In this document: one piece after another, positions 17,165 through 26,876 of the stretch
Layout of the letters: each line of letters begins with the position of its first letter
How positions within the stretch are numbered: position 1 is the stretch's first letter
Assembly: GCA_002721365.1 (NCBI GenBank)
Contig: PBKC01000036.1
Location: forward strand, 1-59,798
Reading direction: 5' to 3'
Source of the DNA: Rhodospirillaceae bacterium
Lineage (GTDB): Bacteria; Pseudomonadota; Alphaproteobacteria; GCA-2721365
Length of the DNA stretch: 59,798 bases
Made by a program: the position numbers and the translations under genes
Notes under the pieces: model-generated
Databases searched by the model: none
What the model was told of the DNA's origin: nothing
The model's input: the letters and a program-made list of their open reading frames with translations, nothing else

Positions 17165-17202
17165 ATTGCGAGACGGATTTCACGACCCGGAGGTAGGCAC
17201 GC

Positions 17203-19026
17203 ATGTGCGGCATTATCGGCGTCATCGGGCAGCGTCCCGTCGTTCCCCTGCTGATCGACGGGCTGAGGCGGCTCGAATATCGCGGTTATGATTCGGCCGG
17301 CATCGCAACCCTGGTCGACGGCCGCATCGAGCGGCGCCGGGCCGAGGGCAAGCTGATGAACCTCGCCGCGGCGGTCGAGCGCAGCCCGATCGACGGGATC
17401 ATCGGCATCGGCCATACGCGCTGGGCGACCCACGGCATCCCCAACGAGGTCAACGCCCACCCGCATGCCACCAGGCGCGTCGCGGTGGTCCATAACGGGA
17501 TCATCGAGAACTTCATCGAGCTTCGCCGCGAGCTGATCGCGGAAGGTTGCACCTTCGAGACCGAGACCGACACGGAAGTGCTGGTCCATCTTCTCACCGT
17601 GTCGCTCGACCGTGGCGCGACGCCCCAGGAAGCGGTGGCGGAGATGATGGAGCGGGTCGAGGGGGCCTTCGCCCTCGGCATCCTGTTCGCCGACGATGCC
17701 GAGCTGCTGATCGGCGCCCGGCGCGGCAGCCCCCTCGCGGTCGGCTATGGCGACGGCGAGATGTATCTAGGATCCGACGCGCTGGCGCTCGCACCGCTCA
17801 CCCAGCGCATCAGCTACATGGAGGAGGGCGACTGGGCGGAACTGACGCGCTCCGGCGCCGTGATCAGGGATGCCTCCGGCGCGGTGGTCGAACGCGAGGT
17901 CAAGCTGACCGCCCTGAGCGGTGCGGCGATCGGCAAGGGCGATCATCGCCACTTCATGCAGAAGGAGATCCACGAGCAGCCGGTGGTGATCGCCGACACG
18001 CTCCACAGCTATCTCAACCCGGTCGACCGCACCTTCACCATGCCGGCGCTGTCCTTCGACTTCGCCGAATTCGACCGGGTGACGATCGTCGCCTGCGGCA
18101 CCTCGTTCTACGCCGGGCTCACCGCGCGCTACTGGTTCGAGGGCGTGGCGGGGCTGCCGGTCGACATCGACGTCGCCTCGGAATACCGCTACCGCACCAT
18201 CCCGCCGCGGCCGGGCGAGCTCGCTTTGTTCATCTCCCAGTCCGGCGAGACGGCCGACACGCTTGCCGCCATGCGCCATGCCAAGAGCAAGGGGACCAAG
18301 ACCCTCGCTATCGTCAACGTCGCTGAGAGCACCATGGCGCGGGAGGCTGATGGGGTGCTGAGGACCCTGGCGGGGCCCGAGATCGGCGTCGCCTCGACCA
18401 AGGCTTTCACGACGCAGCTCGTGACCCTTGCGTGCCTTGCGATCGTCAGTGGTCGCGCGCGCGGTGTGCTCTCCGACGAGCAGGCGGCGTCGCTCGCCAA
18501 TGCCTTGACCGAGCTGCCGTCGCGGGCGGTCGAGGTGCTGAACCACGAGGACAAGGTCGCGGCCATCGCCGCCGACATCCAGGACGTCCGCGACGTCCTC
18601 TATATCGGCCGCGGGGCGAGCTATCCGATCGCCCTCGAAGGGGCGCTCAAGCTCAAGGAAATCTCCTACATCCACGCCGAGGGCTATGCGGCGGGCGAGC
18701 TGAAGCATGGGCCGATCGCCCTGATCGACGAGCATGTGCCGGTGATCGTCATCGCGCCTTCCGACGGCCTGTTCGAGAAGACCGCCTCCAACCTGCAGGA
18801 GGTGGCGGCGCGCGGCGGCCGGGTAATCCTGCTGACCGACACCAGGGGCGTCGATGCGCTCGGTGACTATGCCGCCTCGCATGTCGCCCTGCCCGAGGTC
18901 GATCCGTTCGTGGCGCCGATCCTCTACGCGATCCCCGTCCAGCAGCTCGCCTACCATGTGGCGGTGCTGAAAGGGACGGACGTCGATCAGCCGCGGAACC
19001 TGGCCAAGTCGGTCACGGTCGAATGA
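17203..19026 (+). CDS. glmS: glutamine--fructose-6-phosphate aminotransferase (isomerizing)
   Basis: 607 residues. It begins MCGIIGVIG, with Cys2 as the glutaminase nucleophile after Met removal, followed by LEYRGYDSAG and THG/HNG motifs of the class II amidotransferase domain (about 1-240). Two SIS domains follow, with CGTSFYAG, SQSGETADTLAA and GRGASYPIALEGALKLKE, and the C-terminus ends PRNLAKSVTVE, the usual lid. It makes glucosamine-6-phosphate from fructose-6-phosphate and glutamine. GGAGGT lies upstream at good spacing. The stop overlaps the next ATG (19023-19026). Confidence 0.98.
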   Translation: MCGIIGVIGQRPVVPLLIDGLRRLEYRGYDSAGIATLVDGRIERRRAEGKLMNLAAAVERSPIDGIIGIGHTRWATHGIPNEVNAHPHATRRVAVVHNGIIENFIELRRELIAEGCTFETETDTEVLVHLLTVSLDRGATPQEAVAEMMERVEGAFALGILFADDAELLIGARRGSPLAVGYGDGEMYLGSDALALAPLTQRISYMEEGDWAELTRSGAVIRDASGAVVEREVKLTALSGAAIGKGDHRHFMQKEIHEQPVVIADTLHSYLNPVDRTFTMPALSFDFAEFDRVTIVACGTSFYAGLTARYWFEGVAGLPVDIDVASEYRYRTIPPRPGELALFISQSGETADTLAAMRHAKSKGTKTLAIVNVAESTMAREADGVLRTLAGPEIGVASTKAFTTQLVTLACLAIVSGRARGVLSDEQAASLANALTELPSRAVEVLNHEDKVAAIAADIQDVRDVLYIGRGASYPIALEGALKLKEISYIHAEGYAAGELKHGPIALIDEHVPVIVIAPSDGLFEKTASNLQEVAARGGRVILLTDTRGVDALGDYAASHVALPEVDPFVAPILYAIPVQQLAYHVAVLKGTDVDQPRNLAKSVTVE

Positions 19027-19431
19027 GGTTCGGCGGCGCCCGTTCCGCCCTGGCGGCGATCGTCGCGTCTTCTCTCCTAGCCGGGCCGGCGACTGTCCGG
19101 GCCGAGGGCGTAACGAAGGCCCTGCCGCGACGCGATCGCCGACGCCGCGACCCCGCTCGGACAGGTCTATACGGTTATCAGCCTGTGCCAGGGGCGTACC
19201 AAGGCTGCCAGCCTGCGGGAGACGTTCTTTACGGCGATCGACCGCAAGGGACTGAGCCCCGAGCAGTACCGCGACGTTCTCGCCGCCTACTACATCGCGC
19301 TCGGCAGCACGTTCGAGGCCCATCCGACCTGCGATGACTCGGCGCTCGACGTCGCCGAGAGCGCACTCGAAGAGCATTTCCAGCGCATCGACGCCATGAA
19401 CGAAGCCTGTGACTCTTCGGTGCTGCCCTAG
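19023..19431 (+). pseudogene. small secreted protein gene with internal frameshift
   Basis: The ATG overlaps the glmS stop (ATGA). The first frame encodes a clear signal peptide (RSALAAIVASSLLAGPATVRAEG) and then turns into Arg-rich nonsense. In the frame one base later, from about 19113 to the TAG at 19429, a coherent protein continues: DAIADAATPLGQVYTVISLC, FFTAIDRKGLSPEQYRDVLAAYY, HPTCDDSALDVAESALEEHF. A one-base insertion near 19105-19125 would explain this. Restored, it would be a secreted, all-helical protein of about 135 residues with a few cysteines and no family I recognise. It could be a real decay, a sequencing error, or less likely a programmed shift. Confidence 0.65.
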
Positions 19432-19560
19432 CGCTGAGCGGATGGCAAGGTAGTCTTCGAAAGAATTCGGGTGCAGCGGGGGTGGACAGCACCGCTGCGG
19501 CCGGTCACGGTTAGGATATATCCTTTCGAGGTATCGGCTTCAGGGGGAAGGTCGAGAGGG

Positions 19561-21051
19561 ATGGCGCGTACCGTCGGCAATTGGGAAGTGCCGGAAGAGG
19601 CGTTCTGCCGTGAGCCCACAGACTATTATCGGCCGGCGGCCCGCAAGACCATGGCGCGGGTCTGCGCCGACCTGTTCGACACCCACTATCTGACTCCCCT
19701 CTGTTTTCTCCATTCGCCGTTCCATCAGCGACGGCTTTACGACGGCGGCGATCTTCTCGGTGCGTTCCAGATCACCGCGCTCGCCCAGTCGAAGAAGACC
19801 GGGCAGAACTTCCGGCTGCGCCAGAAGGAACTGGCCGACCTGTTCGACCAGGTCGTCCGCACCTGTCGCGACAAGAGCAAGCTGTTCCAGAACCGGCGCT
19901 TCCGGGCGGCCGACTTTCCCCAGATCGTCGCCGAGATCGACGGCAGCGTCCGCAATCCGCAGGACCGGGGATTCGTGCTGAACGCCGTGCTGTCCTTCTA
20001 CCTCGACAACGTCAAGTCGTGGCTGGCGAAGATGTACAAGGTCATCGCCCTCTACGACCCGGCCCTGGACGACGAGGTGGTGGCGCTGCTCGATTCACAC
20101 CTGGCTGAGATGGTCGCCGGCCGGACGGCGCTGACCGAGCTGCTGGGCTCGGAGAGCGGCGTCGGCCAAGTGGCCATCGCGCTGATGGAGATTCACGACA
20201 GCCAGGACGACGCCGTCGACAAACCGAAGGTCGGCGACGTCGTGACGGGCGAGGGCACCGTCGCCGCCATCAGCGCGCTGGTCGCGACGGGCAAGTTCCC
20301 CGAAACGCGCGAGGCGATCGCCGATCACCTGCTGGCGGTGATGGACAGCTCGCGGCCGTTCCGCGCCAGCGATCGCGAGCCCGAGCTCGTCGCCATGCAT
20401 GCGGTCTTCGAGCGGTTCCAGAAATGCGATCCCGAACTCCAGAGCCGCCTCCACAGGGCGCTCGGTCGGCGGATCGGGCAGGCGATGACTGTCGACAACA
20501 TGTTCCGCTTCCGCGACACCGAGCCCGAGCCGGCGGCGCGCCTCGACAAGCTGCTGCTGTTTCATCGCTTCGCCACCAACGTCCACCAGCGCCAGGCGAT
20601 CGAGGACGAGATCGACGTGATCTTCGAAGGTGATGGCCTCTACGACGGGCTCGTCGGCCGCGGCACCGATCTCGACGAGAAGCTTCGGATCTTCAGCAAT
20701 CTCTATGGCGGCCTCGACAAGGTCTCGATCGAGACCTACCGCAAGCTGACGATGATGAAGGCCATCGCCCGTATGCAGGTGCGGTTCGTGAGGGAGTTCC
20801 GCTACTTCGAGACCATCTTCGAGAACCACACCGACGTTCTCGCCCTCTCCCGCATGCTGCTCGACATGTTCAAGTCACGGGTGTTCCTGACCGGACCATG
20901 CCGCGACGGCGCCAAGCGGGTGATCAAGCAGCTCATCGGCGGCCAGGCGTTTCAGACCGCCTATCTCGCCGACGCCGCCGACGATGCCGAGGCGGCGGAG
21001 CGGGTGCGGGTGCTCCGCGAGGAGCTGGAGAGCGCCGGTCTGCTCGACTGA
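19561..21051 (+). CDS. conserved hypothetical protein, mostly helical
   Basis: 496 residues from the ATG at 19561, which has GAGAGGG upstream; an in-frame start 90 bases earlier adds an unlikely tail. I do not recognise the family. It lacks a signal peptide and membrane segments, and is rich in charged helices (for example RLRQKELADLFDQVVRTCRDKSK and VHQRQAIEDEIDVIF). No catalytic motif is apparent. It lies between the glmS unit and a convergent transporter, with its own 129-base upstream gap, so it is probably monocistronic. Codon use matches its neighbours. Confidence 0.85.
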   Translation: MARTVGNWEVPEEAFCREPTDYYRPAARKTMARVCADLFDTHYLTPLCFLHSPFHQRRLYDGGDLLGAFQITALAQSKKTGQNFRLRQKELADLFDQVVRTCRDKSKLFQNRRFRAADFPQIVAEIDGSVRNPQDRGFVLNAVLSFYLDNVKSWLAKMYKVIALYDPALDDEVVALLDSHLAEMVAGRTALTELLGSESGVGQVAIALMEIHDSQDDAVDKPKVGDVVTGEGTVAAISALVATGKFPETREAIADHLLAVMDSSRPFRASDREPELVAMHAVFERFQKCDPELQSRLHRALGRRIGQAMTVDNMFRFRDTEPEPAARLDKLLLFHRFATNVHQRQAIEDEIDVIFEGDGLYDGLVGRGTDLDEKLRIFSNLYGGLDKVSIETYRKLTMMKAIARMQVRFVREFRYFETIFENHTDVLALSRMLLDMFKSRVFLTGPCRDGAKRVIKQLIGGQAFQTAYLADAADDAEAAERVRVLREELESAGLLD

Positions 21052-21060
21052 CGCTGCGGC

Positions 21061-21969
21061 TCAGCGCGGGCCGATCAGCAGCAGCAGGATCCCCGAGATC
21101 ACCAGCGCGATGCCGATCACCTCGTAACGGGACGACTTCTCGCGGAACAGGAAATGCGCCGCGGCGAAGGTGAACACGAGTTCGATCTGGCCCAGCGCCC
21201 GGACATAGGCGGCGTTCTTCAGGGTCATCGCGGTGAACCATCCGGCCGAGGCCAGCATGCCCACCACCCCGACCCAGGCGGCGACGCGCCAGGCCCGGAT
21301 CACCCGCAGGAACTGACCGGGTTCGCGGATCGCCAGATAGATGCCCATGGCAATCGTCTGAAAGACCAGCACGCAGGCCAGTGTCATCGCCGCCCGCAGT
21401 CCGAAGCCGCCGCTCTCCAGAGACAGCGAGGCGGCGCGGTAGCAGACCGCCGATACGCCGAACAGTCCGCCCGACGCCATGCCGATCAGGGCCGGCGGCT
21501 CGGTCCAGGAGGTCAGCAGCTTCTTCGCATCGACATTCGTGCCGGTGACCGACAGGGCGACGACGCCGATCAGGCTGATCCCGATCGCGGCGGCCGCCGC
21601 GGCGGTCAGCGGGTCGCCCAGGATGACGATTCCGAAGATCGCCGCCTGCAGCGCTTCGGTCTTCGAATAGGCTGTGCCGACGGCGAAGTTCCGGAAGCTG
21701 AACAGCGCGATCAGCAGCGACGTCGCCACCATCTGCGCGGTCCCGCCGATCCCGGCATAGAGGAAGAACTCGGCAGGTGTCGCCGGCAGGCTGGCACTTT
21801 CCACCGTTTTGATGGCGAAGAGGTAGAGGATCGCCAGCGGCATCGCGTAGATGAAGCGCGCATAGGTCGCGCCGCCCGTGCTCAGGCTGCCCTTCAGCTT
21901 CTTCTGGAGCGCCGACCGCAGGTTCTGCATGAAGGCGGCACCGATGGTGATGGGAATCCACAGTTCCAT
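21061..21969 (-). CDS. DMT (EamA-like) family transporter
   Basis: 302 residues from the ATG at 21969; the frame stays open upstream but the added sequence is Arg-rich and non-conserved. About ten hydrophobic segments are evident, beginning at WIPITIGAAFMQ and ending LVISGILLLLIGPR, in two similar halves as in the drug/metabolite transporter superfamily. Likely an inner-membrane exporter of a small metabolite; substrate unknown. It is convergent with 19561-21051 and divergent from the dehydrogenase at 22280. Confidence 0.88.
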   Translation of the reverse strand: MELWIPITIGAAFMQNLRSALQKKLKGSLSTGGATYARFIYAMPLAILYLFAIKTVESASLPATPAEFFLYAGIGGTAQMVATSLLIALFSFRNFAVGTAYSKTEALQAAIFGIVILGDPLTAAAAAAIGISLIGVVALSVTGTNVDAKKLLTSWTEPPALIGMASGGLFGVSAVCYRAASLSLESGGFGLRAAMTLACVLVFQTIAMGIYLAIREPGQFLRVIRAWRVAAWVGVVGMLASAGWFTAMTLKNAAYVRALGQIELVFTFAAAHFLFREKSSRYEVIGIALVISGILLLLIGPR

Positions 21970-22171
21970 CGTCTTCCCCGTTCGTCGGCACCGACATGCT
22001 CCACGAACAGGGTTCGGCACCTGTAAAGGCCGCCGTTTGCGCGGCGGCGGCACTGAATAGCAGGAATTCCGGACGGAACAATCCTTTGCGCGCGTTGCAG
22101 GGGTGCGTCTGGCGCGCGGCGCGCCTGCGAAGGCTGGCGCGGGACCCGCCCGGATCGCTTGGATGCATTGC

Positions 22172-22199
22172 TTGCCGGCCAATCGGGCATAGGTATAGT
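22172..22199 (+). promoter_or_regulatory. sigma70-type promoter of the aldehyde dehydrogenase gene
   Basis: TTGCCG (22172-22177) and TATAGT (22194-22199) with a 16-base spacer lie about 80 bases before the ATG at 22280. The 310-base divergent gap 21970-22279 holds no other gene that I can support. Confidence 0.55.
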
Positions 22200-22279
22200 G
22201 CGTGCTGATATCGCCATTCGGCAGTCACGCGGCGACGCACACGGGCTGCGCGACCGCACAATTCCGGGGAGATGAAGAG

Positions 22280-23737
22280 ATGCAACTGAAGGACGCGAAA
22301 CTGTTCCGTCAGCAGTGCTACGTGAACGGCGAATGGAAGGATGCCGATTCGGGCAAGACGCTCGACGTCACCAACCCCGCCAATGGCGAGGTCATCGGCA
22401 CGGTCCCGGACATGGGCGCCGCTGAGACGCGCCAAGCGATCGAGGCCGCGAACGAGGCGTGGCCGGCCTGGCGCGCCAAGACCGCCAAGGAACGCGCGGG
22501 CATCCTCCGCAAGTGGTTCGAGCTGATGCTCGCCAACACGGACGATCTCGCGATGATGATGACGCTGGAGCAGGGCAAGCCGCTTGCCGAGGCGAAGGGC
22601 GAGATCGCCTACGCCGCCTCCTTCATCGAGTGGTTCGCGGAAGAGGGCAAGCGGGCCTACGGCGACATTATCCCGCAGCACATGAACGATCGCCGCATCA
22701 TGGTGACCAAGGAGCCGATCGGCGTCTGCGCGGCGATCACGCCGTGGAACTTCCCGTCGGCGATGATTACCCGCAAGGCCGCGCCGGCTCTGGCCGCGGG
22801 CTGCACGATGGTGGTCAAGCCGGCGACGGCGACGCCTTACTCGGCCTTCGCGCTGTGCGAGCTGGCCGAGCGCGCCGGCGTGCCCAAGGGCGTGCTGAGC
22901 ATCATCACCGGTTCCTCGCGCGCCATCGGCGGCGAGATGACCTCGAATCCGACCGTTCGCAAGCTGACCTTCACCGGCTCGACCCAGGTCGGCAAGGTGC
23001 TGATGGAGCAGTGCGCGGCGACGGTGAAGAAGACCTCGATGGAGCTCGGCGGCAACGCGCCGCTGATCGTCTTCGACGACGCGGACCTGGACGAGGCGGT
23101 GGCCGGCGCGATGGCGTCGAAGTACCGCAACGCTGGTCAGACCTGCGTCTGCGCGAACCGCATCCTGGTTCAGGACAAGGTCTATGACGAGTTCGCCAAG
23201 CGGCTCGGCGCTGCGGTCAGTGAGCTGAAGGTGGGCAGCGGCCTCGACGAGGGCGTTACCCAGGGCCCGCTGATCGACATGGCTGCGGTCGAGAAGGTCG
23301 AGGAGCACCTGAAGGACGCACTGGCCAAGGGCGCCAAGGTTGTCGTCGGCGGCAAGCGCCACGCGCTCGGCGGCCAGTTCTTCGAGCCCACGGTCGTCGC
23401 GGGTGTCACCACCGACATGGCGGTGGCGCGGGAAGAGACCTTCGGCCCGCTGGCGCCGCTGTTCAAGTTCTCGAGCGAGGACGAGGCGATCCGCATGGCC
23501 AACAACACCGAGTTCGGCCTTGCCGCCTATTTCTTCAGCCGCGACGTCGGACGCATCTTCCGGGTCTCGGAAGGGCTGGAATACGGCATCATCGGCATCA
23601 ATTCCGGCATCATCTCTACCGAAGTCGCGCCGTTCGGCGGCATGAAGGAATCGGGCATCGGCCGTGAAGGCTCGAAGTACGGCCTCGATGAATTCATGGA
23701 GATCAAGTACTGGTGCCTCGGCGGCATCAATCAGTAA
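22280..23737 (+). CDS. gabD: NAD(P)-dependent succinate-semialdehyde dehydrogenase
   Basis: 485 residues from the ATG at 22280 (GGGGAGATGAAG upstream); this is the typical GabD length. Aldehyde dehydrogenase signatures are complete: PWNFPSAM, FTGSTQVGK, MELGGNAPLIVFDDADLDEA with the general-base Glu, and the catalytic Cys in NAGQTCVCANR. C-terminal EETFGPLAPLF and PFGGMKESGIGREGSKYG are as in GabD. It oxidises succinate semialdehyde to succinate in GABA or related catabolism. Specificity is inferred from overall likeness, so a close ALDH relative remains possible. Confidence 0.88.
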   Translation: MQLKDAKLFRQQCYVNGEWKDADSGKTLDVTNPANGEVIGTVPDMGAAETRQAIEAANEAWPAWRAKTAKERAGILRKWFELMLANTDDLAMMMTLEQGKPLAEAKGEIAYAASFIEWFAEEGKRAYGDIIPQHMNDRRIMVTKEPIGVCAAITPWNFPSAMITRKAAPALAAGCTMVVKPATATPYSAFALCELAERAGVPKGVLSIITGSSRAIGGEMTSNPTVRKLTFTGSTQVGKVLMEQCAATVKKTSMELGGNAPLIVFDDADLDEAVAGAMASKYRNAGQTCVCANRILVQDKVYDEFAKRLGAAVSELKVGSGLDEGVTQGPLIDMAAVEKVEEHLKDALAKGAKVVVGGKRHALGGQFFEPTVVAGVTTDMAVAREETFGPLAPLFKFSSEDEAIRMANNTEFGLAAYFFSRDVGRIFRVSEGLEYGIIGINSGIISTEVAPFGGMKESGIGREGSKYGLDEFMEIKYWCLGGINQ

Positions 23738-23881
23738 TCATCCGCGCCACGCGCGGACCGCGTACACGGCACGCCTCCGGCTCTTCGCTTCCCGCTTTGG
23801 GGAGGGGAGGGCGGAGGCGTTTGCCTTCTACCACTTTCCTCGACCAATCTTTCCACAGCCGGCGCACGGAGATGCTGCCCC

Positions 23882-25237
23882 ATGTATGACTACGATCTGT
23901 TCGTGATCGGTGCCGGTTCCGGCGGCGTCGCATCCAGCCGTCGCGCCACGCCCTATGGTGCCCGTGCAGCGATCTGCGAGAACAGCCGCGTCGGCGGGAC
24001 CTGCGTCATTCGCGGCTGCATTCCGAAGAAGCTCTTCTCCTATGCGGCGCATGTCCCGGAGGAGATCCGTGACGCCCGCAATTTCGGTTGGACGATTGGA
24101 AACGCCACGTTCAATTGGGCGACCCTGGTCGACAATACGGCCAAGGAAGTCGACCGCCTGAACGGTATCTACGAAAACATGCTGCGCGACGCGGGCGTCG
24201 AGCTGATCCGCGGGCAGGGCAAGCTGGTCGACCCGCATACGGTGGCGGTCGGTGATCAGAAGGTCACCGCCGAGACGATCCTGATCGCGACCGGCGCATG
24301 GCCGGCGATGCCCGATATTCCCGGCATCGAATACGCCGTCACCTCGAACGAGATATTCACGCTGGAGGCGCTTCCGAAACGGATGGTGATCGTCGGCGGC
24401 GGCTATATCGCGGTCGAGTTCGCGTGCATCTTCAATGCGCTCGGCACCGAGGTCACCGAAGTGATCCGGGCCGACAACGTCCTGCGAGGCTTCGACACCG
24501 ACATTCGCCTGCATCTCGAGGCGGAGATGGAGCGGGAGGGGATCGACATCCGCCGCCGAACCCAGGTCAGCGAGATCATCAAGCACTCGGACTGCCTGCT
24601 GGTCAAATGCGTCGACGGCTCGCATATCGAAACCGACGTGGTGATGTACGCCACTGGCCGTGCACCCAATACACGCGGCATCGGTTTGACCGAGGCGGGC
24701 GTGGAATTGCGTGAGAACGGTGCGGTGATCGTCGATTCCGGATCGCGGACGAACGTGCCGAACATCTATGCGGTGGGCGACTGCACGGACCGGAAGAACC
24801 TGACGCCGGTCGCGATCACCGAGGGCCGGGCACTGGTCGAGACGCTCTATAACAACAACCCGATGACGGTCGACTATGACCACATTCCTTCGGCGGTCTT
24901 TAGCAATCCGCCGGTGGGAACGGTCGGCTTGACCGAAGTCGAGGCCAAGAAACGCTACGGCGAGATCACAATCTTCCGCTCGACCTTCCGGCCGCTCAAG
25001 AACACCGTCAGCGGCAATACCGGGCGGACGATGATGAAGCTTCTGGTCGCCAAGGAGAGCGATCTTGTGGTCGGTTGCCATATGGTCGGCCCCGACGCGC
25101 CCGAGATCGTGCAGATGGTTGCGATCGCGATGAATTGTGGCGCCACCAAGAAGCAATTCGACGCGACGATCGGCGCCCATCCGACGGCGGGCGAGGAATT
25201 CATGATTATGTATAAGCCGTTCGAGCCGATAGAATAG
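23882..25237 (+). CDS. gor: glutathione-disulfide reductase
   Basis: 451 residues. FAD-binding VIGAGSGGVASSRRA (residues 8-22), the redox-active disulfide in GGTCVIRGCIPKK, NADPH-binding VIVGGGYIAVEFA, a second FAD motif IYAVGDCTDR and the C-terminal HPTAGEEF active-site His are all present. It reduces GSSG to GSH with NADPH in the cytoplasm. The central domain shows the Arg-rich NADPH pattern less clearly than in E. coli, but GCIPKK and the missing mercury or lipoamide-specific features favour Gor. Located 144 bp after gabD, probably independent. Confidence 0.93.
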   Translation: MYDYDLFVIGAGSGGVASSRRATPYGARAAICENSRVGGTCVIRGCIPKKLFSYAAHVPEEIRDARNFGWTIGNATFNWATLVDNTAKEVDRLNGIYENMLRDAGVELIRGQGKLVDPHTVAVGDQKVTAETILIATGAWPAMPDIPGIEYAVTSNEIFTLEALPKRMVIVGGGYIAVEFACIFNALGTEVTEVIRADNVLRGFDTDIRLHLEAEMEREGIDIRRRTQVSEIIKHSDCLLVKCVDGSHIETDVVMYATGRAPNTRGIGLTEAGVELRENGAVIVDSGSRTNVPNIYAVGDCTDRKNLTPVAITEGRALVETLYNNNPMTVDYDHIPSAVFSNPPVGTVGLTEVEAKKRYGEITIFRSTFRPLKNTVSGNTGRTMMKLLVAKESDLVVGCHMVGPDAPEIVQMVAIAMNCGATKKQFDATIGAHPTAGEEFMIMYKPFEPIE

Positions 25238-25326
25238 GCGGCTGAACGAACCTGCCCGGTGCCGGCGGCTGGCGCACGGGCAGGCATAACAGACAAACAG
25301 CCGCGGAAACGCACCAGGGTCTAGGG

Positions 25327-25752
25327 ATGAAGCGTATTCTCTTGGCGGCCGGTGCCGCCCTCGTGCTGGCATCGCCGGCCATGGCCGACTTCAATTCGGG
25401 CATGAAGGCTTTCAAGGCCGGCGAGTTCGACGTCGCCCGGGAGGAGTGGGAGCAGAGCGCGATCGCGGGCGACGCCCAGGCGCAGTTCCAGCTCGGCAAG
25501 ATGCTCGCCAACGGTATCGGTGTCCGCAAGGACTACATCACTGCCTATGCTTGGCTGTTTCTCGCCGATGCCGCGGGGATCCAGGAGGCGGGGAAGTATC
25601 ATCAGGTGCTCGAAAAGAAGTACTTGCCGCGCTACTGTCAATACGAGGCGCAGGCGCTGATTCGGGACTACCGAAACGGAAAGGCGAGCCGGCTGGTTTC
25701 CGACGTCAACCGCAACGCATCGAAATGCTGGGGTAACAGCCCACCGCGGTGA
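25327..25752 (+). CDS. secreted Sel1-like repeat protein
   Basis: 141 residues. A signal peptide (MKRILLAAGAALVLASPAMA) is followed by about two short helical TPR/Sel1-type units: GMKAFKAGEFDVAREEWEQSA, then GDAQAQFQLGKMLANGIGV and DYITAYAWLFLADAAG. It ends with a basic tail. Predicted periplasmic, protein-binding; partner unknown. It starts 89 bases after gor. Confidence 0.85.
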   Translation: MKRILLAAGAALVLASPAMADFNSGMKAFKAGEFDVAREEWEQSAIAGDAQAQFQLGKMLANGIGVRKDYITAYAWLFLADAAGIQEAGKYHQVLEKKYLPRYCQYEAQALIRDYRNGKASRLVSDVNRNASKCWGNSPPR

Positions 25753-26084
25753 ACTTTGTCGACTGATCGCGACTGATCGCGGTGCGGCGGGCGGACGACG
25801 TCGGAAGTGATGCCGATTTCCGGTGCGGCCGTGGCTCTTGCCTTGAAGGGGCGGCGACGCCTCCGCGACACTGGTAACGAAATTCGCGGTCGGTGGTGCG
25901 TGAGGGCGGTGTTTCGCGTCTTCTGATCATGGTGCTTGAGACCGGACAGCGCCTTGCCAGTCATGGACTGGATGTATTAGCGTTCCGCCCCCGGACCGCG
26001 GCGTCTTGCTCGGCCGGCAAGAACCGATAAGGCATGCTTCCGGGGTGCTCCGGGGCGCATGTCGCGAGTCCGGAGGAACGGTCA
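25753..26084. other. intergenic region before ExbB-like operon
   Basis: 332 bases with no supported gene. It starts with a 10-base tandem duplication (GACTGATCGC at 25761-25770 and 25771-25780). A perfect inverted repeat, CCAGTC-ATG-GACTGG, is at 25957-25971 and overlaps a weak promoter-like pair, TTGCCA (25954-25959) and TATTAG (25975-25980), spaced 15 bases. Confidence 0.5.
25954..25980 (+). promoter_or_regulatory. possible promoter with overlapping operator palindrome
   Basis: The 15-base palindrome CCAGTCATGGACTGG (25957-25971) fills the spacer between a TTGCCA and a TATTAG element, where a repressor could block RNA polymerase. It lies about 105 bases before the ExbB-like start. Spacer length is short for sigma70, so this is tentative. 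Confidence 0.3.
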
Positions 26085-26876
26085 TTGGTTGCTGATACGC
26101 TGAATTTTTGGCGGCTGTTCGGAATTGAGCGGCATCATCAATTGCTGCTCAAATGGTTGATCATCACCGTGGCGACAGTCTTCGGTGCCGCGGCTGCGCA
26201 GTATTTCGGGTTGTTCGCGGAGGTTATCTCCAGCGACCGCAGCCGGATATCGATCGCCATCATGGTCCTGTTCGTGCTGACGGCGATCCATTGCGCGGTC
26301 CGCACGTTCGAGATTTCGAGCCAGCTCAATCAGACGGCCCAGGCGGCGCAACAGATCAAGGCGCACCCTGAATACTTCGCCCTGGCCGATGACGGCGTCG
26401 TGGTGGGGAACGGCGAAAGGCTGCAGCCCAGCCTGCTCACCGATCATGTCCGCGACCTGATCATCAAGTCGGCGGTGGGTCGCGAGGCGCCGCTCGATTC
26501 CAAGGTGCTGCTGGAGACGATGGAAGCGCGCCTCAAGGGGCGGCAGGAGATCGGCTGGTTCGTTTCCGACCAGATGCTGCGTCTCGGGCTTCTGGGCACG
26601 GTCATCGGCTTCATTCTGATGCTGGGACCCCTGATCGATATCGAATCGATCGACATCAGCTCCATGCGCGCGGTGCTGTCGGCGATGAGCTCGGGCATGG
26701 CCGTCGCGCTCTACACGACGCTCGTCGGGCTGATCGGCGCGATCCTCGTCAAGGTCCAGTACTATTTCCTGGAAAACACGACCGACGAACTGGTGGCCCT
26801 GACCTCGGAGGTCTCGGACGTCCTGGTGGTTCCGGCGCTGCAGGGGCGACGGCTGGAGAGCCGGCATGCGTCTTAG
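26085..26876 (+). CDS. MotA/TolQ/ExbB proton channel family protein
   Basis: 263 residues from a TTG at 26085, chosen because GGAGG (26072-26076) lies 8 bases before it; an ATG at 26034 would add 17 residues without a Shine-Dalgarno. There are about four membrane segments: LLLKWLIITVATVFGAAAA, ISIAIMVLFVLTAIH, then the family signature LGLLGTVIGFILMLGPL and GMAVALYTTLVGLIGAILV, which match TolQ/ExbB TM2-TM3. These inner-membrane pentamers conduct protons with an ExbD/MotB partner. The next gene overlaps it by 11 bases and supplies such a partner. Confidence 0.88.
   Translation: MVADTLNFWRLFGIERHHQLLLKWLIITVATVFGAAAAQYFGLFAEVISSDRSRISIAIMVLFVLTAIHCAVRTFEISSQLNQTAQAAQQIKAHPEYFALADDGVVVGNGERLQPSLLTDHVRDLIIKSAVGREAPLDSKVLLETMEARLKGRQEIGWFVSDQMLRLGLLGTVIGFILMLGPLIDIESIDISSMRAVLSAMSSGMAVALYTTLVGLIGAILVKVQYYFLENTTDELVALTSEVSDVLVVPALQGRRLESRHAS

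Noticed and set aside
20933..23362. Long minus-strand frame opposite gabD
   Set aside because: Overlaps gabD and the DMT transporter in other frames and lacks any conserved motif.
25753..26033. Short minus-strand frames in the gap before the ExbB-like operon
   Set aside because: Basic, low-complexity sequence without start signals or motifs.
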